Assembly: GCF_005938625.1 (NCBI RefSeq)
Contig: NZ_VCNJ01000022.1
Coordinates: 62,001-126,000, forward strand
Source: Pseudomonas fluorescens
Lineage (GTDB): Bacteria > Pseudomonadota > Gammaproteobacteria > Pseudomonadales > Pseudomonadaceae
Direction of reading: 5' to 3'
Length of the DNA: 64,000 nt
Position numbers and translations under genes: made by a program. Positions 1 through 10,260 of the stretch are shown in pieces; the stretch's first letter is position 1; the number at the start of each line of letters is the position of its first letter. The notes under the pieces are model-generated. The model saw nothing but the letters and a program-made list of their open reading frames with translations, was not told the DNA's origin and did not search any database.

Positions 1-1006
<1,006 letters not shown>

Positions 1007-1128
1007 CTAGCGTTCTCGTTCTGACAGCTTGGCCTATGGTTAAACAATAGAGCCTGCCCGATAGAAAAGATCCCTGCTTATAAAAATAGACTAGTGATCC
1101 GGGTTAAACGCCACGCGAGGAAGATGTC

Positions 1129-2031
1129 ATGCACATATTGCTGACCGGCGGTACTGGTTTGATCGGACGTCAGCTCTGCCAACACTGGTCAGGGCAGGGC
1201 CATCGCCTCACGGTGTGGAGTCGCAAACCGGAGAAGGTCGCGAAGATCTGCGGCGCGCAGGTGCGTGGCATTGCGCGTCTGGAAGACCTCGGCGAGGAGC
1301 CTGTGGACGCGATCATCAATCTGGCTGGCGCACCAATTGCCGATCGGCCATGGACGCACCGACGCAAAGCGTTGCTGTGGAGCAGCCGCATCACGCTGAC
1401 GGAAACCCTGTTGGCGTGGCTTGAAACCCGCACGCAGAGACCGGCATTGCTGATTTCCGGTTCGGCGATCGGCTGGTACGGCGATGGCGGTGAGCGCGAA
1501 CTGACCGAAGATTCGCCGCCGGTGATCGACGATTTCGCCAGTCAGTTGTGTATTGCCTGGGAGGAAACCGCACAGCGTGCCGAGGCACAAGGCATCCGCG
1601 TGGTAATGGTGCGAACGGGCCTGGTGCTGTCGGCCGAGGGCGGCTTTTTGTCGCGCTTGCTGTTGCCGTTCAAGCTTGGGCTGGGCGGGCCTTTGGGCAA
1701 TGGTCGGCAGTGGATGCCGTGGATTCATATCAACGATCAAATCGCCCTGATTGATTTTCTTCTGCACCGCGATCAGGCCAGTGGTCCTTATAATGCGTGC
1801 GCGCCGCAACCTGTGCGCAATCGCGAATTTGCCAAGACGCTGGGCAGCGTTTTACACCGCCCGGCGTTCATGCCGATGCCGACCCTGGCGCTGAAGGTCG
1901 GCCTCGGCGAGATGTCTTTGTTGTTGCTCGGCGGCCAGAAGGCTATGCCGGCACGCTTGCTGGAAGCGGGTTTTATTTTCCAGTTCACGGAATTACGCGC
2001 GGCCCTGGATGATCTCTCCAGCCGCCTCTGA
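1129..2031 (+). CDS. TIGR01777 family NAD(P)-binding epimerase-like protein (YfcH/SulA-like)
   Basis: A 300-residue short-chain dehydrogenase/epimerase-fold protein. The N-terminus [16 protein letters not shown] carries the GGxGxxG nucleotide-binding loop (residues 7-13), and [12 protein letters not shown] (about 111-122) holds the YG region typical of TIGR01777 proteins. The C-terminal part with [17 protein letters not shown] and [14 protein letters not shown] matches the DUF1731-type tail of this family. The biochemical reaction is unknown, although relatives are often linked to cell division or light-regulated clusters. A good ribosome site (GAGGAA at 1117-1122) precedes the ATG. hemH starts 13 nt downstream, so the two are probably co-transcribed. 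Confidence 0.9.
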   Translation: MHILLTGGTGLIGRQLCQHWSGQGHRLTVWSRKPEKVAKICGAQVRGIARLEDLGEEPVDAIINLAGAPIADRPWTHRRKALLWSSRITLTETLLAWLETRTQRPALLISGSAIGWYGDGGERELTEDSPPVIDDFASQLCIAWEETAQRAEAQGIRVVMVRTGLVLSAEGGFLSRLLLPFKLGLGGPLGNGRQWMPWIHINDQIALIDFLLHRDQASGPYNACAPQPVRNREFAKTLGSVLHRPAFMPMPTLALKVGLGEMSLLLLGGQKAMPARLLEAGFIFQFTELRAALDDLSSRL

Positions 2032-2044
2032 AATAGGACGTTGC

Positions 2045-3070
2045 ATGACCGATCACGCCTTGCTTCTGGTCAACCTGGGTTCCCCGGCCTCAACCTCAGT
2101 GGCCGATGTACGCAGCTACCTCAATCAATTCCTGATGGACCCGTACGTGATCGACCTGCCGTGGCCGGTGCGGCGTCTGCTGGTGTCGCTGATCCTGATC
2201 AAACGCCCCGAGCAATCGGCCCATGCCTATGCCTCGATCTGGTGGGACGAGGGTTCGCCGCTGGTGGTGCTCAGCCGTCGTCTGCAGCAGCAGATGACCT
2301 CGCAGTGGACTCACGGCCCGGTAGAGCTGGCGATGCGATACGGCGAACCGTCGATTGAAACCTGCTTGCTGAAGCTGGTGGCGGCGGGGCACAAGCGCAT
2401 CACGCTGGCGCCGCTGTATCCACAGTTCGCCGACAGCACCACGACCACGGTGATCGAAGAAGCGAAACGGGTGATCCGGCAGAAGAAACTCGACGTGCAA
2501 TTGTCGGTGCTGCAACCGTTCTACGATCAACCGGAATACCTCGATGCGTTGGTCGAAAGTGCCCGACCGCATCTGCAGCAGGATTTCGATCACCTGTTGC
2601 TAAGCTTCCACGGTTTGCCCGAGCGGCACCTGACCAAACTCGATCCGACCGGCAATCATTGCTTCAAGAGTGACGACTGCTGCAAGAATGCCTCGCCTGC
2701 TGTTTTGGCGACCTGTTATCGCGCGCAATGCCTGCGGACAGCGGCGTTGTTTGCCGAGCGCATGGGCTTGCCGGATGGCAAATGGTCGGTGTCGTTTCAG
2801 TCGCGTCTGGGCCGGGCCAAGTGGATCGAGCCGTACACCGAAGCGCGGCTGGATGAGCTGGGTAAAAGCGGCGTGAAGAAGTTGCTGGTGATGTGCCCGG
2901 CGTTTGTTGCCGATTGCATCGAAACGCTGGAAGAGATTGGTGATCGTGGTAAGGAGCAATTCCGCGAAGCGGGGGGCGAGGAATTGGTGCTGGTGCCGTG
3001 CCTGAACGATGACCGGCAATGGGCGAAGGCTTTGGCGACTCTCTGCGAACGAGCACCGCTGGCGTTGTGA
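2045..3070 (+). CDS. hemH: Ferrochelatase
   Basis: Inserts Fe2+ into protoporphyrin IX, the last step of protoheme synthesis. The ATG at 2045 is preferred over an upstream in-frame GTG/ATG at 2009 because it gives the family N-terminus [16 protein letters not shown] and has AGGACG just ahead. The 341-residue protein shows the conserved core [12 protein letters not shown] with the metal-binding histidine near residue 184, the [16 protein letters not shown] motif and the C-terminal [17 protein letters not shown] segment with a conserved glutamate region. Cysteines in the [16 protein letters not shown] stretch are of interest because some bacterial ferrochelatases carry Fe-S ligands, but this is not asserted. 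Co-directional with the epimerase-like gene upstream. Confidence 0.96.
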   Translation: MTDHALLLVNLGSPASTSVADVRSYLNQFLMDPYVIDLPWPVRRLLVSLILIKRPEQSAHAYASIWWDEGSPLVVLSRRLQQQMTSQWTHGPVELAMRYGEPSIETCLLKLVAAGHKRITLAPLYPQFADSTTTTVIEEAKRVIRQKKLDVQLSVLQPFYDQPEYLDALVESARPHLQQDFDHLLLSFHGLPERHLTKLDPTGNHCFKSDDCCKNASPAVLATCYRAQCLRTAALFAERMGLPDGKWSVSFQSRLGRAKWIEPYTEARLDELGKSGVKKLLVMCPAFVADCIETLEEIGDRGKEQFREAGGEELVLVPCLNDDRQWAKALATLCERAPLAL

Positions 3071-3071
3071 T

Positions 3072-3173
3072 GATCGTTCCCACGCTCTGCGTGGGAATGC
3101 CTCTAGGGACGCTCTGCGTCCAGTGACGCGGCGCGTCACGGGCTGCATTCCCACGCAGAGCGTGGGAACGATC
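3072..3173. repeat. REP-type inverted pair, family B copy 1
   Basis: The left arm begins GATCGTTCCCACGC and the right arm ends with its reverse complement. Each arm is itself a hairpin (CCCACGC...GCGTGGG), and the middle holds smaller inverted units. Three related copies lie at 17109, 37261 and 39670. It occupies the convergent gap between hemH and uraA and could act as a transcription stop. Confidence 0.9.
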
Positions 3174-3185
3174 AGATCTAAGGAT

Positions 3186-4460
3186 TTAGATCAGCGGCTC
3201 ATCCGCCTTCTTGTTCTTCCAGCCATCATTGCCCGGCAGAATCAGGTTCAGCGCAATCGCCACCACCGCGCACAGCGCGATGCCTTTAAGGCCGAAATCG
3301 TCCGGACCGGTACCGGTGCCGACCAGCACACCGCCAATCCCGAACACCAGCGTCACCGAAACAATCACCAGATTGCGCGCTTCGCCCAGATCGATCTTGT
3401 GACGGATCAGGGTGTTCATGCCCACCGCCGCAATCGAACCGAACAACAGGCACAGAATCCCGCCCATCACCGGCACCGGGATGCTTTGCAGCAGGGCGCC
3501 GAACTTGCCGATGAACGCCAGGCTGATGGCAAAGATCGCCGCCCAGGTCATGATTTTCGGGTTGTAGTTCTTGGTCAGCATCACCGCGCCCGTCACTTCG
3601 GCGTAGGTGGTGTTTGGGGGACCGCCGAACAGACCGGCTGCGGTGGTAGCAATGCCGTCACCGAGCAGGGTGCGATGCAGGCCCGGCTTCTTCAGATAGT
3701 CACGACCGGTCACACTACCCACAGCAATCACGCCACCGATGTGCTCAATGGCCGGCGCCAAGGCAACCGGAACGATGAACAGAATCGCCTGCCAGTTGAA
3801 CTCCGGCGCAGTGAAGTGCGGAATCGCAAACCATGGCGCTGCGGCAATCTTCGCCGTGTCGACCACGCCGAAATAAAACGCCATGGCAAAACCGACCAGC
3901 ACGCCGGAAATGATCGGCACCAGGCGGAAGATGCCTTTACCGAACACCGCCACGATCAACGTGGTCAGCAGCGCCGGCATCGAGATCAGCATTGCGGTCT
4001 GGTAATGGATCAGTTCAGAACCGTCGCCAGCCTTGCCCATCGCCATGTTTGCGGCAATCGGCGCCATGGCCAGGCCGATGGAAATGATCACCGGACCAAT
4101 CACCACCGGCGGCAGCAGACGGTCGATGAAACCGGTGCCTTTGATCTTCACGGCCAGGCCGAGGAAGGTGTAGACGAAACCGGCCGCCATCACGCCGCCC
4201 ATGGTCGCGGCGAGGCCGAACTGGCCCTTGGCGAGAATGATCGGGGTGATGAAGGCGAAGCTCGACGCCAGAAACACCGGCACCTGACGCCCGGTGACGA
4301 TCTGGAACAGAATCGTCCCTAAACCCGCGGTAAACAGTGCCACGTTCGGGTCCAGGCCCGTGATCAGCGGCATCAGCACCAAAGCGCCGAAAGCCACGAA
4401 CAGCATCTGGGCGCCGGACAGCACCGTACGCCAGAGCGGATCGTTGAACTCTTGCTGCAT
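3186..4460 (-). CDS. uraA: Uracil permease (NCS2 family)
   Basis: Inner-membrane uracil:H+ symporter of the nucleobase-ascorbate (NCS2) family, 424 residues and strongly hydrophobic, with roughly 12-14 membrane segments. The family landmark GGPPNTTYAEVTG is present, and the glutamate in LAPAIEHIGG corresponds to the substrate-binding Glu of UraA-type carriers. The start ATG at 4460 lies 2 nt after the upp stop codon, so uraA is the downstream gene of a upp-uraA operon. Together they import uracil and trap it as UMP. The tail is charged (KNKKADEPLI). Substrate assignment rests mainly on the upp neighbour and the signature. Confidence 0.95.
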   Translation of the reverse strand: MQQEFNDPLWRTVLSGAQMLFVAFGALVLMPLITGLDPNVALFTAGLGTILFQIVTGRQVPVFLASSFAFITPIILAKGQFGLAATMGGVMAAGFVYTFLGLAVKIKGTGFIDRLLPPVVIGPVIISIGLAMAPIAANMAMGKAGDGSELIHYQTAMLISMPALLTTLIVAVFGKGIFRLVPIISGVLVGFAMAFYFGVVDTAKIAAAPWFAIPHFTAPEFNWQAILFIVPVALAPAIEHIGGVIAVGSVTGRDYLKKPGLHRTLLGDGIATTAAGLFGGPPNTTYAEVTGAVMLTKNYNPKIMTWAAIFAISLAFIGKFGALLQSIPVPVMGGILCLLFGSIAAVGMNTLIRHKIDLGEARNLVIVSVTLVFGIGGVLVGTGTGPDDFGLKGIALCAVVAIALNLILPGNDGWKNKKADEPLI

Positions 4461-4462
4461 GG

Positions 4463-5101
4463 TTACGCGTCCTTCTGCTTGGTGCCGAAGATCTTGTCAC
4501 CGGCGTCGCCAAGTCCAGGAATGATGTAACCGTGCTCGTTCAAGCGCTCATCAATGGACGCGGTGTAGATGGTCACGTCCGGGTGAGCTTTTTCCACTGC
4601 TGCAATGCCTTCCGGCGCGGCAACCAGCACCATCGCGCGGATGTCCTTGCAACCGGCTTTCTTCAGCAGGTCGATGGTCGCAACCATCGAGCTGCCAGTG
4701 GCGAGCATCGGGTCGATGATCATCGCCAACCGTTCGTCGATTTCTGGAACCAGTTTTTCCAGATAAGTGTGCGCTTGCAGGGTTTCTTCGTTGCGGGCAA
4801 CGCCCACAGCGGAAACCTTGGCACCCGGGATCAGACTCAGCACGCCTTCAAGCATGCCGATACCAGCACGCAGGATTGGCACGACGGTGATCTTCTTGCC
4901 GGCGATTTTCTCGACCGACACGGTGCCGCACCAGCCTGCAATATCGTAGGACTCCAGCGGCAGATCTTTTGTAGCTTCATAGGTCAACAGGGCGCCGACT
5001 TCCTGAGCAAGCTCACGGAAGTTCTTGGTGCTGATATCGGCGCGGCGCATCAGGCCGAGTTTATGACGGATCAGCGGATGGCGGATCTCGAGGATGGGCA
5101 T
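4463..5101 (-). CDS. upp: Uracil phosphoribosyltransferase
   Basis: Converts uracil and PRPP to UMP in pyrimidine salvage; cytoplasmic. The 212-residue length matches the family. Visible motifs are [13 protein letters not shown], the PRPP-binding loop [12 protein letters not shown] (about residues 128-139) and the C-terminal uracil-contact stretch [16 protein letters not shown]. It heads the upp-uraA operon, transcribed away from hpt. The 162 bp shared upstream region contains two perfect palindromes (5136-5147 and 5158-5173) that could control it. Confidence 0.97.
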   Translation of the reverse strand: MPILEIRHPLIRHKLGLMRRADISTKNFRELAQEVGALLTYEATKDLPLESYDIAGWCGTVSVEKIAGKKITVVPILRAGIGMLEGVLSLIPGAKVSAVGVARNEETLQAHTYLEKLVPEIDERLAMIIDPMLATGSSMVATIDLLKKAGCKDIRAMVLVAAPEGIAAVEKAHPDVTIYTASIDERLNEHGYIIPGLGDAGDKIFGTKQKDA

Positions 5102-5135
5102 GGAAAAACTCCGGCGGCGGGCAAAAAAACCGGCC

Positions 5136-5147
5136 TAGATTAATCTA
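5136..5147. promoter_or_regulatory. 12-bp perfect palindrome upstream of upp
   Basis: TAGATTAATCTA reads the same on both strands. It lies about 35-46 bp ahead of the upp start and beside a larger palindrome at 5158. No regulator is recognised. Confidence 0.45.
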
Positions 5148-5157
5148 TCCGAGGGTG

Positions 5158-5173
5158 ATGTCCTATAGGACAT
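5158..5173. promoter_or_regulatory. 16-bp perfect palindrome between upp and hpt
   Basis: ATGTCCTATAGGACAT is perfectly self-complementary and sits in the divergent upp/hpt region, 57 bp before upp and 90 bp before hpt. Its size and symmetry suit a dimeric repressor operator (GntR-like half-sites are one possibility), but the protein is unknown. Confidence 0.5.
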
Positions 5174-5263
5174 TCTGTACGTTAGTCCATAAAGGCTTGA
5201 TTCGGCCTCAATGGATGCGTACCTTTGCCCGCTTTTCCAATTCCGCCACCCCTGGAGAGCGCC

Positions 5264-5821
5264 ATGTCCGCTGATCTCGAGCATATCCGTCAAATCATGC
5301 GAGAGGCTGACTGCCTGTACACCGAAGCTGAAGTCGAAGCGGCCATCGCCCGTGTCGGTGCACACATCAACGAACAACTGGCTGACAGCAACCCGGTGGT
5401 GTTCTGTGTGATGAACGGCGGCCTGATTTTCTCCGGCAAGCTGCTGACGCATCTGCAATTCCCGCTGGAAGCGTCCTACCTGCACGCGACCCGTTATCGC
5501 AACGAAACCAGCGGCGGCGACCTGTTCTGGAAAGCCAAACCGGAAGTCTCGTTCATCGACCGCGACGTGCTGATCATCGACGACATCCTTGATGAAGGTC
5601 ACACCCTCGGCGCGATCATCGACTTCTGCAAACACGCCGGCGCGCGCAAAGTGCACACCGCCGTGCTGATCGACAAGGACCACGACCGCAAGGCGCGTCC
5701 TGACCTGAAAGCCGATTTCGTCGGCCTGCCGTGCATTGACCGCTACATCTTCGGTTATGGCATGGACTACAAAGGCTACTGGCGCAACGCCAACGGGATC
5801 TTTGCCGTTAAAGGCATGTAA
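5264..5821 (+). CDS. hpt: Hypoxanthine-guanine phosphoribosyltransferase
   Basis: Purine salvage enzyme that couples hypoxanthine or guanine with PRPP. The ATG at 5264 is chosen because GGAGAG stands at 5254-5259 and it yields the expected MSADLEHIRQIMREADCLYT N-terminus; an in-frame ATG at 5225 would add 13 proline-rich residues without support. The 185-residue protein contains the PRPP signature VLIIDDILDEGHTL (about 103-116) and the C-terminal VGLPCIDRYIFGYGMDYKGYWRN base-recognition segment. Divergent from upp-uraA, which places pyrimidine and purine salvage side by side. Followed directly by a REP pair. Confidence 0.95.
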   Translation: MSADLEHIRQIMREADCLYTEAEVEAAIARVGAHINEQLADSNPVVFCVMNGGLIFSGKLLTHLQFPLEASYLHATRYRNETSGGDLFWKAKPEVSFIDRDVLIIDDILDEGHTLGAIIDFCKHAGARKVHTAVLIDKDHDRKARPDLKADFVGLPCIDRYIFGYGMDYKGYWRNANGIFAVKGM

Positions 5822-5825
5822 GCAA

Positions 5826-5898
5826 GATCAAAAGATCGCAGCCTTCGGCAGCTCCTACAGGTTCGATGTAGGAGCTGCGGAACGCTGCGATCTTTTGC
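5826..5898. repeat. REP-type inverted pair, family A copy 1
   Basis: The left arm GATCAAAAGATCGCAG...CTCCTACAG faces a right arm TGTAGGAGCTGCGG...GCGATCTTTTGC. The arms are complementary with a few mismatches. Other copies are at 6777, 11159 and 28639. Confidence 0.9.
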
Positions 5899-5945
5899 TT
5901 TTAATCCCATGCTAGAGTGCTCGGCCCCGCCCACCGGAGCCTGTC

Positions 5946-6425
5946 ATGCGCCTCTTGATCCGCAGCTTTGCCGCCCTGTTGCTGGCCCTCAGCCTGCCGC
6001 TGTCTGCCGCGCCGATGCACAGCCAATTCCTGCCGCCGGACGATCTGACCGTACGCGATGCCGAGCCCGAGCAGCAGCAACTGTTGCAGGTCACCGACTA
6101 TTCCGTGGTCGTGGGCGCGCAACGCCAGTCCAATCAACAACCGATTCCGGTCACATCCCCTTTGATGATCCGCCTCAAGGGCAAATCCCTGAACAAGGGC
6201 GCGACCATCACACAGGTACTGGTCAATTTCGACGGCGAAAGCAAAAGCCTGAAAAAGCCGGTTTATGACGACAAGAGCAAAACCCTGACGCTGTTTTATC
6301 CACAGGCCCAATACCGGGTGATCATCGATCTGCTGCGCAACGACACCGTGTATGTACAGTTCCTCAGTTACGCCAACGGGCATATCTGGGCCGATTTGCA
6401 CACCGGGGCGGTGCGATCGCGTTGA
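5946..6425 (+). CDS. Conserved hypothetical secreted/periplasmic protein
   Basis: A 159-residue protein whose first 21 residues (MRLLIRSFAALLLALSLPLSA) form a clear Sec signal peptide ending at an SAA/P cleavage region. The mature part starts with a glutamine-rich stretch, then contains a lysine-rich middle (KGKSLNKGATITQVLVNFDGESKSLKKPV) and a predicted beta-rich C-terminal half (VIIDLLRNDTVYVQFLSYANGHIWADLHTG). I recognise no domain. It lies between hpt and a PA4642-family gene in the same direction; both are short proteins of unknown role. Coding status is supported by the signal peptide and by GC-rich codon use like its neighbours. Confidence 0.75.
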   Translation: MRLLIRSFAALLLALSLPLSAAPMHSQFLPPDDLTVRDAEPEQQQLLQVTDYSVVVGAQRQSNQQPIPVTSPLMIRLKGKSLNKGATITQVLVNFDGESKSLKKPVYDDKSKTLTLFYPQAQYRVIIDLLRNDTVYVQFLSYANGHIWADLHTGAVRSR

Positions 6426-6488
6426 GCCGGGCGGCCGGGCAGGGGTAAACTGCCCGCCCCGTGTAATGTCTGCGAGCTGGAGTCGGCA

Positions 6489-6776
6489 ATGCGTAAAGAT
6501 AAGAAACAAGTGATTGGTGACGAGATCGGCGATGAGCAGATCAAGCTGTTCCTCGATTTTGAGCCGGTCGACGCCACTTCGCCGTCGCTGCACAAACTGA
6601 TCAAGGCTTACCGTGGCCTGCGTATCGATGACTTCGAACGCTTTCTGGGCTTCTTCGTCGAGGCCGGTTACGACGTCGATGGCAAGGACGAACAGGGCAA
6701 GACCTTTGTTGAGCTGATCGCCGATCAGCGCAACGCCCCGGAATACATTGAGCTGATCGAAAAGTCCCGCGGTTAA
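6489..6776 (+). CDS. PA4642 family protein of unknown function
   Basis: A 95-residue acidic cytoplasmic protein (MRKDKKQVIGDEIGDEQIKLFLDFEP...), with no signal peptide or membrane segment. The sequence resembles the small conserved Pseudomonas family named after PA4642, which also sits beside mqo in P. aeruginosa. Helical, charged residues dominate (LRIDDFERFLGFFVEAGYDVDGKDEQGKTFVELIADQR). A GAG-rich leader (GCTGGAGTCGGCA) precedes the ATG and can serve as ribosome site. Function is unknown. Confidence 0.85.
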   Translation: MRKDKKQVIGDEIGDEQIKLFLDFEPVDATSPSLHKLIKAYRGLRIDDFERFLGFFVEAGYDVDGKDEQGKTFVELIADQRNAPEYIELIEKSRG

Positions 6777-6864
6777 GATCAAAAGATCGCAGCCTGCGGC
6801 AGCTCCTACAGAGTGAACACAGAACCTTTGTAGGAGCTGCCGCAGGCTGCGATCTTTTGCTTTT
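6777..6864. repeat. REP-type inverted pair, family A copy 2
   Basis: Arms GATCAAAAGATCGCAGCCTG and its near-perfect reverse complement flank a short variable loop. It begins right at the stop codon of the preceding gene. Confidence 0.92.
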
Positions 6865-6874
6865 CAAGGCCATA

Positions 6875-6913
6875 AAAAAACGCCCCGCACTCACTGAGTA
6901 CGGGGCGTTTTTT
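6875..6913. terminator. Bidirectional rho-independent terminator
   Basis: AAAAAACGCCCCG pairs with CGGGGCGTTTTTT around an ACTCA/TGAGT inner stem. The A-tract on the left and T-tract on the right let it stop transcription from both the PA4642-family gene and mqo, which converge here. Confidence 0.92.
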
Positions 6914-6924
6914 ATGCGGCGTGA

Positions 6925-8433
6925 TCAAGCGTAGCTTGGTGTCTCGCTGCTTTCTTCAACCAGCTCCAGCGCGATGTTGTTCTGCGTGTTGATCTTGCGA
7001 TACAGCGCAGCATCGGTTTCCAGGACCTTTTCACGGGCCGGGAAGATCTCGGCCAGTTTGCCGGCCCACTCACCCTTGGCCTTGGCCGGGAAGCACTTCT
7101 CGATCAATTCCAGCATGATCGAAACGGTCACCGACGCGCCTGGCGAAGCACCGAGCAGGGCGGCTAGGGAACCGTCCTTGGCCGACACCAGTTCGGTACC
7201 GAACTGCAGGATGCCGCCCTTTTTCGGGTCTTTCTTGATGATCTGCACCCGTTGGCCGGCCACTTCCAGGCGCCAGTCTTCGGCTTTCGCCTCCGGGTAG
7301 AAACGGCGCAGGGAATCCAGACGCTGTTCCATCGATTGCATCACTTCGCTGACCAGGTACTTGGTCAGATCCATGTTGTTTTTCGCCACGGCCAACATCG
7401 GCCCGATGTTGCCGGCGCGAACCGACAGCGGCAGGTCCATGAAGGAACCGTGCTTGAGGAATTTGGTGGTGAAACCGGCGTATGGCCCGAACAGCAGGGA
7501 TTTCTTGCCGTCGACCACGCGGGTGTCGAGGTGCGGCACCGACATCGGTGGCGAACCCACAGCGGCCTGGCTGTAAACCTTGGCCTGGTGATGCTTGACC
7601 ACTTCCGGGTTGTCGCAACGCAGCCACTGGCCGCTGATCGGGAAGCCGCCGAAGCCTTTGCTTTCTTCGATGCCCGAAGCCTGCAGCAACGGCAACGCCG
7701 CGCCACCTGCGCCGAGGAAGACGAATTTGGCGTCGACTTCACGGCTGCTGCCGCTGTTGACGTCCTTGATGCTGACGGTCCAGCCGCTGCCGTTACGTTT
7801 GAGGCCGGTTACGCGTTTGCAGTATTTGACTTGCGTGTCCGGAGCGCTGGTCAGGTGCTTGAGCAACTGATTGGTCAGGGCGCCGAAGTTGACGTCGGTA
7901 CCGTTCATCACGCGGGTCGCGGCGAGCACTTCGTCTTGCGCGCGGCCCGGCATCATCAGTGGCATCCACTCGGCCATCTTGGCCTTGTCTTCGGTGTACT
8001 CCATGTCTGCGAAGGCGTGGTGCTTGCTCAACACGTCGAAGCGCGATTTGAGGAAAGACACGCCGCTGTCGCCCTGGACGAAACTCAGGTGTGGCACCGG
8101 GCTGATAAAGGATTTGCACGAGCCGAAGGTGCCTTGCTTGGTCAGGTACGACCAGAACTGCTTCGAGACCTCGAACTGGGTGTTGATGTGCACGGCTTTC
8201 TTGATGTCGACGGTGCCATCGGCGGCCTGCGGCGTGTAGTTCAGCTCGCAAAGGCCAGCGTGACCGGTGCCGGCGTTGTTCCATGGGTTGGAACTCTCCG
8301 CAGCACCGGAATCCATCAACTCGACGACTTCCAGCTTGATCGCGGGGTCGAGCTCTTTGAGCAGCACGGCCAGGGTGGCACTCATGATGCCCGCCCCAAC
8401 CAGAACTACGTCGACTGCTTCGTTATGCGCCAT
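6925..8433 (-). CDS. mqo: Malate:quinone oxidoreductase
   Basis: Membrane-associated FAD enzyme that oxidises malate to oxaloacetate and passes electrons to quinone, replacing or supplementing NAD malate dehydrogenase. The 502-residue protein starts [25 protein letters not shown] with the FAD loop GAGIMS (about 13-18), then has the Mqo-specific [20 protein letters not shown] segment (about 49-68), [16 protein letters not shown] near the C-terminus and a short acidic tail. GGAGAC at 8441-8446 on the minus strand is a well-placed ribosome site. It stands alone, with 708 bp of non-coding DNA upstream. Pseudomonads often carry two mqo paralogues; this one resembles the mqoB context. Confidence 0.96.
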   Translation of the reverse strand: MAHNEAVDVVLVGAGIMSATLAVLLKELDPAIKLEVVELMDSGAAESSNPWNNAGTGHAGLCELNYTPQAADGTVDIKKAVHINTQFEVSKQFWSYLTKQGTFGSCKSFISPVPHLSFVQGDSGVSFLKSRFDVLSKHHAFADMEYTEDKAKMAEWMPLMMPGRAQDEVLAATRVMNGTDVNFGALTNQLLKHLTSAPDTQVKYCKRVTGLKRNGSGWTVSIKDVNSGSSREVDAKFVFLGAGGAALPLLQASGIEESKGFGGFPISGQWLRCDNPEVVKHHQAKVYSQAAVGSPPMSVPHLDTRVVDGKKSLLFGPYAGFTTKFLKHGSFMDLPLSVRAGNIGPMLAVAKNNMDLTKYLVSEVMQSMEQRLDSLRRFYPEAKAEDWRLEVAGQRVQIIKKDPKKGGILQFGTELVSAKDGSLAALLGASPGASVTVSIMLELIEKCFPAKAKGEWAGKLAEIFPAREKVLETDAALYRKINTQNNIALELVEESSETPSYA

Positions 8434-9141
8434 TTAACGCGTCTCCAAAATCTGCAGCACCAAATTGTCGGCATGGCTGCCAGGCGTTCCGGGACAGATC
8501 AGTTATGCCCCAGCTATCCGTGGTCAGGTTCGCCATGTCCGAATCTTCGCAATTTTTCGCAACTTCGACGGATGTATGCGGCTTGGCTTCAAGAGCTCCA
8601 TGAACTCATTTCAGCACGCAGCTGGCAATTCGACTTATGGTCGAGACATCCGTTTTTGTGCAACCAAATCCGTAGCGGACAGGCTTCAGGCTCCGATATT
8701 CGAGGTATACCCGGTCCTGTGTCGTTGGGCTGTTTCAGACGCTAATGGTGCATGTTCAGACGCAAAACTTTTCATTTGCTCGCCACACTCTTGTGAAGTT
8801 GTGAAAACCCGTTTTTTTCACGCTCTTTTGAAGACGTGAACCTCAAAAAAGGGCTGTCCAGGCCTGGCACCTTGCCCGAGGGCAAAAACAACGCGGTGGC
8901 CGAGCGTCATGACAGCTCTGCAGATTCGCGAAAAGCGGGGTTTTTGCCGGAAGAACAGGCAAGCGCGCCAACTTCACTCGATCTGTGTGGGCGGCTCTCT
9001 GTGGGCGATTTTGATGTCAAATGCATGCGCATTGACGCTGTTGCGGGGCCCGATCAGGAGACGTCCTTATAATCGGGGGGAGATTGTATCGAAGAAATGC
9101 GGGCAGTTGCTCGTGTTTAATGACTTTTATTAGGCATCCGG
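8434..9141. other. 708-bp region without a recognisable gene
   Basis: No frame here has a convincing start, ribosome site and protein-like composition. It must contain the mqo promoter (minus strand). It has several small inverted repeats such as CCAGGCCTGG at 8862 and TTGCCC...GGGCAA at 8872-8886. It is less GC-rich than its surroundings. A TATAAT hexamer occurs at 9068-9073 (plus) but lacks a matching -35. Confidence 0.6.
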
Positions 9142-9375
9142 TCAGATGCTCAACATCGCTTGCACCCGTGCACGGGGCTGCGACGCTATGACGCGGGCGC
9201 TGGCGGGCAGTGGCTGGTGCAACCAGTGGAGGCGGATTTCTTCGATTTCCACCCAACCGTCGCCCATCGGCTGCAGGCTGCACTGCTTGAAAGCCTGGCA
9301 ATGGCCGTTGCGATCGAGCAGGGCGAAGCTGCGGTGCAGCGGACGTGGTGCGAACAACGAGATCAGATAACGCAT
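9142..9375 (-). CDS. Small conserved hypothetical protein (77 aa)
   Basis: MRYLISLFAPRPLHRSFALLDRNGHCQAFKQC reads like a genuine small cytoplasmic protein, with arginine/leucine-rich start, two cysteines and a tryptophan-containing middle (GDGWVEIEEIRLHWLHQPLPASARVI). Overlapping plus-strand frames of similar length have arginine/serine-rich, shadow-like composition. ACAAGGTACTCAACC precedes the ATG. I cannot name a family; it lies between mqo and a YajG-like lipoprotein. Confidence 0.7.
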   Translation of the reverse strand: MRYLISLFAPRPLHRSFALLDRNGHCQAFKQCSLQPMGDGWVEIEEIRLHWLHQPLPASARVIASQPRARVQAMLSI

Positions 9376-9579
9376 GGTTGAGTACCTTGTGGGGGACTGA
9401 TTACAAGGTTGCCAACGCGCCGTGACGTGAGCGTGTATGGCGGGTGAATAATCTGTGACAGGAACCGCTTTCGACGGGGTTTGTCAGACATTTCAGTATT
9501 CGCTGTCGGGCGCTGGTTACCCGCAGTGGCCCACCGCTATACTGCCGGCCTGTTTGTGCCTGATTCTGGAGAGAAGAGC

Positions 9580-10164
9580 ATGTTGCAACGCCTGTTGTTC
9601 GGTTTGATCACTGTGGCCGGTTTGACCCTGGCCGGCTGCGCCCACAGCCCGCAACAACTGAACCCGGAGCCGAAGCTGACCACTCAGCTGCCAGCGGTCG
9701 GCCGTGGTCAGCCTGTTGTTGTGCGTGTAGTAGACGGTCGTCCGTCGCCAACTTTGGGCACGCGTGGCGGTCTGTACCCGGAAACCAGCGCCATCACCGT
9801 GCAGCGCGAGCAGATCCTGCCGAAGCTGCAGGCTCAAGCTGAAGCCGCCGTGCGTCTGCTCGGTTTCACCCCGACCAACAACGCGCCGAACGCGCCGCAG
9901 TTGACCGTGACTCTGGCCGAGCTGAAGTATCAGTCGCCGAAAGAAGGCATGTACGTGACTGAAGCGACCATCGGCGCGACCTTCCGCTCCGACGTGCAAA
10001 ACGCTAACCGCCGTTACAGCGGCCGTTACGGCGCGTCGCTGGACCAGCGTTTCGGCATGGCGCCGAACCAGGAAACCAATACCAAACTGGTCAGCGATGT
10101 GTTGAGCGATGCGCTGACGCGTTTGTTCAAGGATCCGACCGTGGGTCAGGTTTTGGCCGAGTAA
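9580..10164 (+). CDS. YajG family lipoprotein
   Basis: A 194-residue predicted lipoprotein. MLQRLLFGLITVAGLTLAGC is a lipoprotein signal with lipobox LAGC, so the mature N-terminal cysteine is residue 20. The ATG at 9580 is favoured by GGAGAG at 9568-9573; an in-frame ATG at 9481 would bury the signal peptide behind 33 residues. The mature part has the YajG-like pattern (VVRVVDGRPSPTLGTRGGLYPETSAITV, then TVTLAELKYQ and GRYGASLDQRFGMAPNQETNTKLVSDVLSDALTRLF), a single compact domain. The role is unknown. A strong terminator follows at 10181. Confidence 0.88.
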   Translation: MLQRLLFGLITVAGLTLAGCAHSPQQLNPEPKLTTQLPAVGRGQPVVVRVVDGRPSPTLGTRGGLYPETSAITVQREQILPKLQAQAEAAVRLLGFTPTNNAPNAPQLTVTLAELKYQSPKEGMYVTEATIGATFRSDVQNANRRYSGRYGASLDQRFGMAPNQETNTKLVSDVLSDALTRLFKDPTVGQVLAE

Positions 10165-10180
10165 GTTTTCGGCGGATGTG

Positions 10181-10217
10181 AAAAAGCCCGGGGCCAGTGA
10201 TGGTTCCGGGCTTTTTT
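10181..10217 (+). terminator. Rho-independent terminator after the YajG-like gene
   Basis: AAAAAGCCCGG...CCGGGCTTTTTT hairpin 17 nt after the stop codon. Confidence 0.9.
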
Positions 10218-10260
10218 GTGGGTGTCAGGGTTGGAATTTGTGTTGGATGAACCATCGATC

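Noticed and set aside
3009..4322. Plus-strand open frame of 437 codons crossing a REP pair and the uraA gene
   Set aside because: It runs through a REP element and antisense to uraA; composition is Arg/His/Gln-rich with no recognisable motif.
9068..9073. TATAAT hexamer in the blank region before the 77-aa gene
   Set aside because: No -35-like hexamer at 16-18 bp (TTGACG is 30 bp upstream) and no gene downstream on that strand, so a promoter call is not supported.
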